Below, in pieces: positions 10,060-19,738 of a DNA stretch of 35,821 nt. The stretch covers positions 1 to 35,821 of the forward strand of contig CANQYE010000010.1 of the NCBI GenBank assembly GCA_947627995.1, written 5' to 3'. A program made the translations under genes and the position numbers. The notes below the pieces were generated by a model. That model ran no database searches. It was not told the origin of the DNA and saw only the letters and a list, made by a program, of their open reading frames with translations. The DNA is from an uncultured Bacilli bacterium (lineage in GTDB: Bacteria > Bacillota_I > Bacilli_A > RF39 > UBA660). Position 1 is the first letter of the stretch, and every line of letters starts with the position of its first letter.

Positions 10060-11058
10060 CTATTTCATTAACACCTCTAATGTCCTAATCATTTGTGATG
10101 TATAACTCATTTCATTATCATACCATGCAACAATTTTAACCAATTGTCCATTTTCAGTATCTATTACATTTGTAAGTAATCCATCAACTATTGCACCATA
10201 ATTTGATCCAATTATATCGCTTGAAACTATCGGATCCATTGTAATTTTGATTGTTTCATTTTGATTGTTTTTAAACATTTGATTAATTTCATCTTTACTA
10301 ACTATTTTGTTAAGTTCAATTGTTAAATCAACTACAGATCCGTCTTGAACTGGTACTCTATAAGCTAGTCCATCCAGTTTATTATTAAGTTCTGGAATTA
10401 CTTTTCCTATAGCACTAGCAGCTCCGGTTGATGATGGAATTATACTAGCGGCGGCGGCACGCCCTCTTCTTGAAAGAATACCTTTTTTATGAGGAATATC
10501 TAATGTTGCTTGGTCGTTAGTGTAAGCGTGAATAGTAGTCATGTATCCTTTTTTAACACCATAATTTTTATGCAGTAAATTAAGCACTGGTGCTAAACAG
10601 TTAGTTGTACAACTCGCTGCTGATATAATTTTTTCATCTCCATTTAAAACATTATCATTAACATTATAAACAATTGTTTTAACATTTCCTTTTGCCGGAG
10701 CTGATATTAATACTTTTTTTGCCCCTGCTTTTATATGTTCCATCGATTTTTCTTCACTTGTAAATACGCCACTACATTCCAATACTATATCAACATTTAA
10801 TTTTTTCCAAGGTAACATAGAAGGATCTTTTATACAAAATATTTCAATCTTTTTATCTTTAAAAATTAAATAATTATCTATAAATGATATTTCTTCCGGA
10901 TAAAAATTACCATGTATAGAATCATACTTAAGTAAATAAGCTAAAGTTTCAGCATCTGACAAATCATTAATTCCAACTATTTCAACATCTTCTTTTTCGA
11001 TTAACTTGCGAAAAGCTAATCGACCAATTCTTCCAAATCCATTAATTGCTATTTTCAT
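10060..11058 (-). CDS. gap: Glyceraldehyde-3-phosphate dehydrogenase
   Basis: INGFGRIGRLAFR, SAASCTTNCLAPV, AYTNDQATLD, AWYDNEMSYTSQ. Confidence 0.97.
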   Translation of the reverse strand: MKIAINGFGRIGRLAFRKLIEKEDVEIVGINDLSDAETLAYLLKYDSIHGNFYPEEISFIDNYLIFKDKKIEIFCIKDPSMLPWKKLNVDIVLECSGVFTSEEKSMEHIKAGAKKVLISAPAKGNVKTIVYNVNDNVLNGDEKIISAASCTTNCLAPVLNLLHKNYGVKKGYMTTIHAYTNDQATLDIPHKKGILSRRGRAAAASIIPSSTGAASAIGKVIPELNNKLDGLAYRVPVQDGSVVDLTIELNKIVSKDEINQMFKNNQNETIKITMDPIVSSDIIGSNYGAIVDGLLTNVIDTENGQLVKIVAWYDNEMSYTSQMIRTLEVLMK

Positions 11059-11070
11059 AATATCTCTCCT

Positions 11071-12732
11071 TTAATAAAATATACTTCCACCAATAAATTC
11101 TCTTAATACAGAATAGTTTGGTACTAATTCTGATGAAATTGGGAAAAATAATCGCAAAAAGCTTAATAATCTTCTCGCTTCTTCATAAAATTCACTAGTA
11201 ATTGATACTGAATATAATAAAGGTTCAGCAAACACCTTTAATACTCCTAATTCATATATTAATGCTGTATTAAGTATGACATCTGCTTCTTTTTGAAAAT
11301 TGTATATATATACTTCTTCATCATTTTTTACTTTTTCCCAATATTTTAATGTATCTGTTACGCTAGCTCCTCTTGTCCTATTATCACGCACAATCCTTCT
11401 AATAAGTCTTAAATCCATGGTCGACAAGTGATTATGTCTGTCTATTCCTAAAGGAAGAAAAGGACTAACGTATATTTTGTATTTATATTTCTTGTCTATT
11501 TTTTTAGTCATCACTTCATTTAAACAATGTAATCCCTCCATTATTATTATTTCATCTTTATCTAATTTTATAGCCTTAGTTTTATATTCTTTTTTACCTG
11601 CAATAAAATTATAAGTAGGTATAGTTACTTCTTTTCCATCTAATAAATTTAATAAATCATTTTGAAGCATGTCTAAATCTAATGCATCAATTTTTTCAAA
11701 CTCATAATTACCATCACTATCTTTTGAAATCTTATCAATATCTTTATAGTAATTATCCGTAGAAAAAGTTATTGATTTTATTCCGTATTTTTTTAAAAAC
11801 AAATTTATTCTATAAGCCGTAGTAGTTTTACCTGAAGAAGAAGGTCCAGCTAATAAAAGTATTTTTATTTCATTTTTATGATCAACTATCTTTTTTATAA
11901 CTTCATTTATAAAATCATTGCTCACAAACTCATTAGTAGCAATAAAATCTCTTATTTGGTTTGTTGAAATTAAATCATTAACATTCGAAATATATCTTAA
12001 ATTTAAATGTTCTATCCAATTACGATATATTTCGAAATTATTTAATGTTTTAGGGAAATGATTATATTTTAAAACAATACCTTTAGACTTAATAGTTGGG
12101 AATGTAAGAACAATTTTATTATCACTAATAAAATCTAAACAAAACCTATTAATCACTTTGGTGCTATATGGCATATCGTTATAAAAATAATTATAATAAC
12201 TATTAAGTTTATATAATGTAATAGTGTTTCCTGCTATATTTTTAATATTTTTAGCTTTTTCTGATTCATTAATTTTTATAAAATAATTAATTGCTTCTTT
12301 TTTTTCAACAGTAATTCTTTCAAAAACCAAATTTTGATTAGAAATTTCTTTCATCTTATTATATATATCATCAAGATCTTTATGTTCTATTGTTTTACCA
12401 GGTACGTTAATAGCTGTATATAATCCTTTATCTAAAGAATTTAAAAATGATACTTGCGCTTCTTTACCATATAAATCTTTAACTGCCACAATAAATATGT
12501 ACTTTAATCCTGCTTGATATATTTTGTTTCCAGTACTATCACTATCATCAAAAGGCACGAATTCACTATCTTTTGTAATTTTTTCATTCCATTTTTTTAC
12601 TGAGTTTTCTACCTTAATTCCAAGAAATTTTTCGTCAAATAATTCATCAAAAGTTTTTATTATATCAACCACACTAGTATTTTTAGGAAATTCTCGTTTT
12701 TCTTTTTTATATGTAATTTTAATATTGTCCAT
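11071..12732 (-). CDS. Nucleoside (uridine) kinase-like protein with ThrRS-type TGS/SAD N-terminal region
   Basis: TGS-like N-terminus and P-loop LLLAGPSSSGKTTTAYRINLFLKKYGI. Head of the gap-pgk-tpiA operon (13-bp gap). Confidence 0.85.
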   Translation of the reverse strand: MDNIKITYKKEKREFPKNTSVVDIIKTFDELFDEKFLGIKVENSVKKWNEKITKDSEFVPFDDSDSTGNKIYQAGLKYIFIVAVKDLYGKEAQVSFLNSLDKGLYTAINVPGKTIEHKDLDDIYNKMKEISNQNLVFERITVEKKEAINYFIKINESEKAKNIKNIAGNTITLYKLNSYYNYFYNDMPYSTKVINRFCLDFISDNKIVLTFPTIKSKGIVLKYNHFPKTLNNFEIYRNWIEHLNLRYISNVNDLISTNQIRDFIATNEFVSNDFINEVIKKIVDHKNEIKILLLAGPSSSGKTTTAYRINLFLKKYGIKSITFSTDNYYKDIDKISKDSDGNYEFEKIDALDLDMLQNDLLNLLDGKEVTIPTYNFIAGKKEYKTKAIKLDKDEIIIMEGLHCLNEVMTKKIDKKYKYKIYVSPFLPLGIDRHNHLSTMDLRLIRRIVRDNRTRGASVTDTLKYWEKVKNDEEVYIYNFQKEADVILNTALIYELGVLKVFAEPLLYSVSITSEFYEEARRLLSFLRLFFPISSELVPNYSVLREFIGGSIFY

Positions 12733-12840
12733 AAAAATCCCTCTTATTCTAATTATATTTTAGCAAAAAAAATTTTTTTTGTCATAATTTTTAAGTATAT
12801 TTTACGTTATTTGATATAAAAATATTATTAGGTGATAAAA

Positions 12841-13410
12841 TTGAATTTAATTCCAAATGTAGTAGAAAAAACTTACAATGGAGAGAAATGCTATGATTTA
12901 TATTCTAGAATGCTGCAAGATAGAATTATTTTTATAAATGGAGAAATTGATGATAATATGGCAAATATTATCGTCTCAGAGTTATTATATTTAGATTCTT
13001 TAAATCATAATGATATCAGTGTTTATATTAACTCTCCTGGAGGGGCTGTTACTGCTGGTTTTGCAATATATGATACAATGAATTTTATAAAAAGTAAGGT
13101 TTCAACTATTTGTATAGGCATTTGTGCCTCTATGGCAGCATTTATATTATCTAGTGGTGAAAAAGGAAAAAGATATGCCTTACCAAATAGTGAAATTATG
13201 ATACATCAACCTTTAGGAGGAGCAAGCGGACAAGCGACAGAAATCAAAATTGCAGCTGAAAGAATATTAAAACTTAAAAGTCATTTAAATGAATTGCTAG
13301 CTCAAAATACAGCGAAAGATATTTTACAAATTGAAGCGGATACGGAAAGAGATAATTTCATGGATGCAAAAGAGGCATTAGATTATGGCTTAATTGATAA
13401 AATAATTTAA
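12841..13410 (+). CDS. clpP: ATP-dependent Clp protease proteolytic subunit
   Basis: [52 protein letters not shown] ribosome-binding site favours the TTG start at 12841 over the GTG at 12832 of the ORF track. Confidence 0.93.
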   Translation: MNLIPNVVEKTYNGEKCYDLYSRMLQDRIIFINGEIDDNMANIIVSELLYLDSLNHNDISVYINSPGGAVTAGFAIYDTMNFIKSKVSTICIGICASMAAFILSSGEKGKRYALPNSEIMIHQPLGGASGQATEIKIAAERILKLKSHLNELLAQNTAKDILQIEADTERDNFMDAKEALDYGLIDKII

Positions 13411-13436
13411 AAATCTATAATAAATTATAGATTTTT
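13409..13436. terminator. Bidirectional intrinsic terminator between clpP and whiA
   Basis: AAAAATCTATAA-TAAA-TTATAGATTTTT; overlaps the whiA stop codon. Confidence 0.8.
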
Positions 13437-14327
13437 AAATTTTGCTATAAGTTTTCGAATCTTTATAAAATGATGATTTATTTGTGATTTTGTTATTTTT
13501 AAATCAGTTTCTAATGTTATTATTTGTGCAAGCTCATTATATGATGTTTCAGGATATTTTTTTCTATAATTTATAATTACTAGAGTTTTATCATCTAATA
13601 AATCTAATAAATTATTTTCATATAGAAAATTAATATCATCAATTTGTTTAAGCCCATTTTTAATTACTTTCTCTTGATTAGCTATTTCACAATTATTTAA
13701 TCTGTTTACCATATTTTTATGGTCTTTATATATTCGAACATCTTCATAGTAAAAAAATGAATTTATAGCTTCAATAAACTTTAGAAAATCGCTTATCTTT
13801 TCGGACTCTTTTACATAAAGCATGTATGAATTTTCTCTTTTTATAATCTTAGAATTAATTGTATAATATTTTAAGACTTTTTTTAAAAATTTAACTTTTG
13901 TATAATTTTTAATACTAAATTCTAAGTGATAACCACTAGTTCTAGGATCAGAAATATTTCCACATGATAAAAAAGTCCCTTTTAAATAAGAAGATATTTC
14001 TTCTTTTGAATCTAGTTCTATTTGATTAAATATATTTTTAATATCAGCTGTAATTAAAGAACACTTTTCATAAATTTCTAAAATATATATTTGTTTAATA
14101 CGGAACCTTTTTTGGTTTCTTACAATTATTTTGATGTTTATTCCATAAACGCTTTTAATATTCTTATAAATAAATCTAGCAACTGAAGCATTTTCAATAG
14201 TAACTACTATTTTATTTTTATAAAATTTACCCACATAATTTAAATATGTACAAACTATAATTCGATTTTCTAAACTATCTAAATTAAGTTTAGATAATTC
14301 TTCTTTTACTCTAATTGTAAATGTCAT
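13425..14327 (-). CDS. whiA: DNA-binding protein WhiA
   Basis: FLSCGNISDPRTSGYHLEF, NCEIANQEKVIKNGLKQID, LDDKTLVIINYRKKYPETSYNELA. Overlaps yvcK by 4 bp. Confidence 0.93.
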   Translation of the reverse strand: MTFTIRVKEELSKLNLDSLENRIIVCTYLNYVGKFYKNKIVVTIENASVARFIYKNIKSVYGINIKIIVRNQKRFRIKQIYILEIYEKCSLITADIKNIFNQIELDSKEEISSYLKGTFLSCGNISDPRTSGYHLEFSIKNYTKVKFLKKVLKYYTINSKIIKRENSYMLYVKESEKISDFLKFIEAINSFFYYEDVRIYKDHKNMVNRLNNCEIANQEKVIKNGLKQIDDINFLYENNLLDLLDDKTLVIINYRKKYPETSYNELAQIITLETDLKITKSQINHHFIKIRKLIAKFKNL

Positions 14328-15277
14328 TTTTCGCCGTCCATTAAATATTTAAAAACCAAGTAAGCTACTTTTAATGAATCATGACGTATAACATTATTTT
14401 CAATTGTAAAAATGTTATCTTCAATAAGTTTCACATTTAATTTCTTAAGTTCTTCTTTATCTATTAAAACGGGATCTTTTTGCTCCTTTGTTTTGTATTT
14501 TTTAGCTATCTCTTCTGAAATTTCTTTGTTATTTGCAATAACTATATTTATTGCATTTTTATATAAATAATTATTAAGTAATTTTATATGATCACTAACT
14601 TTAAAATTGTCTGTTTCTCCTGGTTGTGTTACTAAATTACTAATATATAATATTTCTTTCCCACTTTTTTTTAGAAAAGACACCATTTCTTTATCTACTA
14701 TATGCGGTAATATGCTAGTAAGTAAACTACCCGGCGAAAATATAATTAAATCACATTTTTTTATGGCATCGAATACTTCTGGGTTAATTTTTATTTTTTT
14801 ATCATAAAAAACCTTACAAATATTTGTATTAGATTTAGTAATATTACTTTCTCCAACTATAAATTTTCCATCTTTTGTTTTACCAATTAAATCAACATAA
14901 TCCTCAGTTAAAGGTAAGACTCGACCATTAATATTGAATAATTTACTAAATACTGGAATAGCATGTTTGAAATCGCCCTTTATATTTAATAAAGCTGCTA
15001 AAATGATATTCTTAATTGAATGCATTGCTAAAGAGGTATTATCCTCAAAACGATAATTTAATAAATTAATTACATCCTTATCAGCTTTACTCATACACAT
15101 AAGTACTTTACTTATATCTCCAACAGCTGGTATTTTTAATTCTTCACGTAATTTACCTGTACTTTTTCCATCATCTGCAACACTTACTACGGCTGTAATA
15201 TCCAAAGGAAAAAGAGCTAGCCCTTTTAATATTTGCGAAATACCAGTTCCACCGCCAAAAATAACAACTTTTTTCAT
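14324..15277 (-). CDS. yvcK: Gluconeogenesis factor YvcK/CofD-like
   Basis: VVIFGGGTGISQILKGL, TAVVSVADDGKSTGKLREEL, FSPGSLLTSILPHI. Confidence 0.94.
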   Translation of the reverse strand: MKKVVIFGGGTGISQILKGLALFPLDITAVVSVADDGKSTGKLREELKIPAVGDISKVLMCMSKADKDVINLLNYRFEDNTSLAMHSIKNIILAALLNIKGDFKHAIPVFSKLFNINGRVLPLTEDYVDLIGKTKDGKFIVGESNITKSNTNICKVFYDKKIKINPEVFDAIKKCDLIIFSPGSLLTSILPHIVDKEMVSFLKKSGKEILYISNLVTQPGETDNFKVSDHIKLLNNYLYKNAINIVIANNKEISEEIAKKYKTKEQKDPVLIDKEELKKLNVKLIEDNIFTIENNVIRHDSLKVAYLVFKYLMDGEK

Positions 15278-15338
15278 AAAACCACCTATTATAATTATAA
15301 TCTATTTTCTTAAATTGAACAATTTAAATTTATTAAAA

Positions 15339-15364
15339 AAAACTTTAAGATTCTTAAAGTTTTT
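15339..15364 (-). terminator. Intrinsic terminator after the M23 peptidase gene
   Basis: Minus strand AAAAACTTTAAG-AAT-CTTAAAGTTTTTTTT. Confidence 0.8.
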
Positions 15365-16553
15365 ATCTAGTTGACCAAGACCAACCTTTTTGATTTTTTA
15401 TTCCTATGACAGATGCATTACCAGTCACTGAGGATTTTATTTTATATGTGCTATATTGATAATCCGTTAAATAATAACCTGTAGCTACAGTATAGTGAAG
15501 ATGTGCACCACTAGTACATCTATCATACCTCCATGTACTAGGTCCACCACCAAGTCTACCAACAACTGTAGATGTTGTTACTGTTTGGCCGACGCTTACA
15601 TTTATAGATAGTAAATGTGCATAATGAGAAGTATACTTTTGACCATTTATGTTATGATACAAAATAACTTGGTTACCGCCACAATCATCTTCTCTTATAA
15701 TTGCTGCAACAACGCCTGCAGCGGTAGCATACACATTAGACCCTTCTACTGCTCCTCCTAAATCTATTCCGTAATGAGTACCAGAACTTCTTTTACCATA
15801 AACACTATTTACTTTTCCTTTTGCATAAGGTCTTAAAAAACCTGTAGCCGAAACAATTTCTCCTTGCATACATTCATCAAAAGTTTGATTATCTTTACAA
15901 CCTTTATCTTGATATGTCTTTAGTAAAGTCTCTTGAGCTTTTATTTCTTCACTAACGCTTACTCCTACTTCAGTTAATTCATCTAAATAACTATCTAGTT
16001 TTTCTAATTTTTCTTGATATTCAATTTTTTGTTTTTCTAAATCTTCATTACGTAATGCTAAATCAACTTGTAATTGTTTTTTTTCTTCAATTAATTTTTC
16101 TAATCCTTTTAATCTTTCTGTTTGATATTTTGATAATTGTTCAATTATTGATGCTCTTTTTATAAAATCTGTAACACTTGATGAATTAGCAATATATTCT
16201 AAATAAGTATTTTGATTATTCGATATTTGCATAAAACGGAATAAATCATTTAACTCATTAGTTACTTTTATAATATTTTCTTCACTTTCTATCACTTTTG
16301 CCTTAGCATTTTCAACTTCTTTTTCATTATTTTTAATTTCATTAGAAGCATTATTTATAGCTGCTCTTTGTGAATTTATTGATGCAATTGTAGATGACTT
16401 TAAACTATTATTAGCTGATTGTTTACTTTTTAAAGCATTAATTTCTTTTTTTAAATCACCTATAGTTTTTTTATTTGCTGCTACAACATCATTAACAACT
16501 CCTGAAATCAATACAGATAATATTAAGAATAAAAATATACATAGCTTTTTCAT
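15363..16553 (-). CDS. Coiled-coil M23 peptidoglycan hydrolase (EnvC-like), probable FtsEX partner
   Basis: Signal peptide, long coiled coil, C-terminal HYGIDLGG...VILYHNINGQKYTSHYAHL...GAHLHYTV. Overlaps ftsX by 4 bp. Confidence 0.88.
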   Translation of the reverse strand: MKKLCIFLFLILSVLISGVVNDVVAANKKTIGDLKKEINALKSKQSANNSLKSSTIASINSQRAAINNASNEIKNNEKEVENAKAKVIESEENIIKVTNELNDLFRFMQISNNQNTYLEYIANSSSVTDFIKRASIIEQLSKYQTERLKGLEKLIEEKKQLQVDLALRNEDLEKQKIEYQEKLEKLDSYLDELTEVGVSVSEEIKAQETLLKTYQDKGCKDNQTFDECMQGEIVSATGFLRPYAKGKVNSVYGKRSSGTHYGIDLGGAVEGSNVYATAAGVVAAIIREDDCGGNQVILYHNINGQKYTSHYAHLLSINVSVGQTVTTSTVVGRLGGGPSTWRYDRCTSGAHLHYTVATGYYLTDYQYSTYKIKSSVTGNASVIGIKNQKGWSWSTR

Positions 16554-17449
16554 ACTTTCAAATACTTTCTAACAGATCTGTAACTACTAATCATTCCAAC
16601 TACAGCTCCAATTATTAACAATAATATACTTACTTGAAAAACAAAATTAAATGGTTTTATCATTTTTATCATACTACTAAATAAGTAACCACCTGTTTTT
16701 TCATATATTATCATATACCCATAAATTGTAATAACTATTGGAATTATTGCTCCGATTATTCCAAGAATAAATCCTTCAAATAAGAATGGTAATCTTATTA
16801 CTACATTACTTGTTCCTACTAAACGCATAATTTCAATTTCATTTTTTCGAGAAAAAATTGTTAATTTTATAGTATTGCTTATTAAGAACGCTGTAACTAA
16901 TATTAATGCAATAACTATTCCAATTGTAGCTTTTTGCACTACAGAGAAAATATTAACCATTTGATCAATTATGTCTTCTCCATATTTTACTGAGTCTACT
17001 TTTTCAATCTTTTTTATTTGATTTGCCGTTTTTCTTATAATAGTAGCATCTTTTACTTTTAATGAAAATTCATGTTGCAATGGATTATTTTCTTCAGTCC
17101 AACTATCCATTATAGTATTAAATATTTCTGATTCATTTTTCATTTCATTTTTTACATCTTCTTTAGACTCAAAAGAAATTGAATCAACATTTTTAATTTC
17201 TTCTAATTCATTTCGAATAATATTGGCATCATCAATACTGGCATTTCGATCCAAAAATACCATAATAGTTAAATCATTTTCCAAATCTTTCGTAAAATTA
17301 TTAACATTAGCAGTAATAATAATAGCTATCGATACTAGTATTAAAGTTATAGTAGTACAAATTATTGAAGCAAAACTTAATGAGAAATTACGTATTACGC
17401 TTTTAAAAGCTGATTTAATATTTCGGACTAAAATTCTAAATACTTTCAT
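16550..17449 (-). CDS. ftsX: Cell division protein FtsX
   Basis: Four-TM FtsX architecture (ISFESKEDVKNEMKNE, RKNEIEIMRLVGTSNVVIRLPFLFEGFILG); adjacent to ftsE. Confidence 0.94.
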   Translation of the reverse strand: MKVFRILVRNIKSAFKSVIRNFSLSFASIICTTITLILVSIAIIITANVNNFTKDLENDLTIMVFLDRNASIDDANIIRNELEEIKNVDSISFESKEDVKNEMKNESEIFNTIMDSWTEENNPLQHEFSLKVKDATIIRKTANQIKKIEKVDSVKYGEDIIDQMVNIFSVVQKATIGIVIALILVTAFLISNTIKLTIFSRKNEIEIMRLVGTSNVVIRLPFLFEGFILGIIGAIIPIVITIYGYMIIYEKTGGYLFSSMIKMIKPFNFVFQVSILLLIIGAVVGMISSYRSVRKYLKV

Positions 17450-18137
17450 TTGCCTTATACTTTCCTTTCAAATAGTCTCCTGCTAAAACACCATGTTCTA
17501 TAACTATAACCCTTTTTTTCATTCTATTAACAATATCCTTATCATGAGTGGCCATAATAATAGTAGTACCCATTTCTTTATTAATATTATCTATTACTTT
17601 CATAATTTCTTTAGATGTCTCAGGATCTAAGTTTCCTGTTGGTTCATCACAAATTAAAACTTTTGGATTATTAATCATAGCTCGAGCAATACACACTCTC
17701 TGTTGTTCTCCTCCAGAAAGTTGATTTGGAAAACTATGAATTTTTTCTTTCAATCCTACCATTTCTAACGCTTTTAAAACTTTAGGTTTTATTTCTGTTT
17801 TTTTAATTCCCATGCTTTCAAGTGGAAATGCTACATTTTCAAAAACATTTAATTTATTTAACAATTTAAAATCCTGAAAAACGATTCCTATTTTTCTTCT
17901 TAATTTATAAACTTTACGATTACGCAATTTAGTAACATCTATTCCACCAATATAAACTTTTCCTTTTGTAGGTTTTTCCTCACGATATAAAAGTTTCATT
18001 AAAGATGATTTGCCACTAGCCGTATGCCCGATAATAAAAACAAAATCACCTTTTTTTATTGAAATGTTAAAATCAGCTAATGCAGTCACGCCATTTTTAT
18101 AAATTTTATAACAATTTTTAACTTCTATTAACTCCAT
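17436..18137 (-). CDS. ftsE: Cell division ATP-binding protein FtsE
   Basis: Walker A GHTASGKSS, signature LSGGEQQR, CDEPTGNLDP. Confidence 0.95.
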   Translation of the reverse strand: MELIEVKNCYKIYKNGVTALADFNISIKKGDFVFIIGHTASGKSSLMKLLYREEKPTKGKVYIGGIDVTKLRNRKVYKLRRKIGIVFQDFKLLNKLNVFENVAFPLESMGIKKTEIKPKVLKALEMVGLKEKIHSFPNQLSGGEQQRVCIARAMINNPKVLICDEPTGNLDPETSKEIMKVIDNINKEMGTTIIMATHDKDIVNRMKKRVIVIEHGVLAGDYLKGKYKANESI

Positions 18138-18259
18138 ATTACCACCTTAGTATAATAATTATAACAGAGTTTTCTGTTAAATAAAACCCTGTATTTTATT
18201 TTTTATAATCTATATACTATATTTTAAATATTTGCATATGATTAATTGAGGTGAAAATA

Positions 18260-18613
18260 ATGAATGGAAGTTATTACCAAAATCCAACTTTCCCAAATGC
18301 AGTAAATCCGGTTGAAACACCACCTAGTAATGTTTCAAGCATGCAATCTTTGCCAATGGAACAAAGTTATATTGAAAATATTTTAAGACTGAATAAAGGT
18401 AAAAAAGTAAGAGCTTATGTTTCTTTCCCTGATTCAATTGAATGGAAAGATAAAATTTTTACAGGTATAGTTGAAGAAGCAGGCCGCGACCATTTAATTC
18501 TAAGTGATCCAACAAATAGTCATTGGTATTTAATATTAATGATCTATTTAAATTATGTAGAATTTGATGAAAGAATTAATTATAGTCATAGTTATTCAGA
18601 AAAAACTTTTTAA
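18260..18613 (+). CDS. gerQ: Spore coat protein GerQ
   Basis: QSYIENILRLNKGKKVRAYVSFPDSIEWKDKIFTGIVEEAGRDHLILSDP. GAGGTG ribosome-binding site supports ATG at 18260; the ORF track starts at GTG 18251. Confidence 0.9.
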   Translation: MNGSYYQNPTFPNAVNPVETPPSNVSSMQSLPMEQSYIENILRLNKGKKVRAYVSFPDSIEWKDKIFTGIVEEAGRDHLILSDPTNSHWYLILMIYLNYVEFDERINYSHSYSEKTF

Positions 18614-18643
18614 AAAGATTCTTTAAAAGAATCTTTTTAAAAA
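18613..18643 (+). terminator. Intrinsic terminator after gerQ
   Basis: AAAAGATTCTTT-AA-AAGAATCTTTTT. Confidence 0.85.
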
Positions 18644-18644
18644 C

Positions 18645-18672
18645 AAAAAAAGTCCATAAATTGGACTTTTTG
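18645..18672 (-). terminator. Intrinsic terminator after rpsI
   Basis: AAAAAGTCC-ATAAATT-GGACTTTTT, symmetric. Confidence 0.8.
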
Positions 18673-18690
18673 AATTGAAATAGTTTATTT

Positions 18691-19110
18691 CTAACGCTTA
18701 CTAAATTGTGGCGCTCTACGAGCCTTTTTAAGACCATATTTCTTACGTTCTTTAATTCTAGAATCTCTTGTAATAAATCCCTTAACCTTTAAAATTTTAC
18801 GATAAGAATCTTCTCTTTCTTGATCAGTATTAGCATCAAATTTTAATAAAGCACGTGTAATACCTAATCTAATAGCACCTGTTTGGCCAGAAAATCCGCC
18901 GCCTTTAACTGTAACAATAATATCAAATTTATTCTCATTACCAGTTGCTACAAGAGGTTGCATTAAATCCATAACTAAAGTTTCATATGGCATATATTCA
19001 TGAATATCTCTTCCATTAACAGTAATTTTGCCAGTTCCTAAAACTAACTTAACTTGAGCTGTAGAACGTTTGCGTTTACCTGTTGCAGTCCAAATATTTT
19101 CTTTACTCAT
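18691..19110 (-). CDS. rpsI: 30S ribosomal protein S9
   Basis: [15 protein letters not shown]..., C-terminal [17 protein letters not shown]. Confidence 0.98.
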   Translation of the reverse strand: MSKENIWTATGKRKRSTAQVKLVLGTGKITVNGRDIHEYMPYETLVMDLMQPLVATGNENKFDIIVTVKGGGFSGQTGAIRLGITRALLKFDANTDQEREDSYRKILKVKGFITRDSRIKERKKYGLKKARRAPQFSKR

Positions 19111-19550
19111 TATTTACCTCCTATTACCAATTCTACTGGTTTTTGAGCTTCATGGCCATGATTTTCATCTGCATAAACAAATAATTTTTTAAACATAGCT
19201 CTTCCTAATCTTCCTTTTGGAAGCATTCCTTTTATAGCCCTTTCAATCATTTCAGTTGGATAACTTTCTTTCATAACTTTAGCTGTTCTTTCTCTTAAAC
19301 CACCTGGGAATCCACTATGATTATAATACATTTTTTGATCAAGCTTATTTCCAGTCAATTGGATATCTTTAGCATTAATAATTATAACATAATCTCCACA
19401 ATCAACATGAGGTGTAAAAGTAGGTTTATTTTTTCCACGTAGAACATTTGCTACTTCAGAAGCTAATCTACCTAAAGTTTTACCTTTAGCATCAACTATA
19501 TACCATTTACGATCAACTGTTTCCTTTTTTTGCATAAAACTTTTCATATT
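19110..19550 (-). CDS. rplM: 50S ribosomal protein L13
   Basis: [39 protein letters not shown]. The ORF track begins five codons upstream at 19565; AAAGGAATAAATAATATG favours the internal ATG. Confidence 0.95.
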   Translation of the reverse strand, partial: NMKSFMQKKETVDRKWYIVDAKGKTLGRLASEVANVLRGKNKPTFTPHVDCGDYVIIINAKDIQLTGNKLDQKMYYNHSGFPGGLRERTAKVMKESYPTEMIERAIKGMLPKGRLGRAMFKKLFVYADENHGHEAQKPVELVIGGK

Positions 19551-19565
19551 ATTTATTCCTTTCAC

Positions 19566-19610
19566 TAGTTATTTTTATAACACCTTCCCACAGTTTTATA
19601 AAGATAACTA
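19566..19610 (-). promoter_or_regulatory. Candidate L13 (rplM) autoregulatory leader hairpin
   Basis: Minus strand TAGTTAT-C-TTTATAA-[AACTGTGGGAAGGTG]-TTATAAA-A-ATAACTA in the rplM 5'UTR. Confidence 0.6.
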
Positions 19611-19630
19611 AATAAAATGTACCATTTAAA

Positions 19631-19659
19631 ATTATATTCAATTCTAAATAAAAAGTCAA
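19631..19659 (-). promoter_or_regulatory. SigmaA-type promoter for rplM-rpsI
   Basis: Minus strand TTGACT-N17-TATAAT. Confidence 0.7.
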
Positions 19660-19738
19660 ATATAAATTGCATTTTATGTATACTTTATTTTCATTTTATA
19701 CTTTTATTATAATTGTATTTTGTTTTAAGATAATTATG

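Noticed and set aside
18234-18242. CATATGATT as a sigmaE/sigmaK -10 element for gerQ
   Set aside because: The implied transcription start would fall inside the ribosome-binding site, and no convincing -35 was found.
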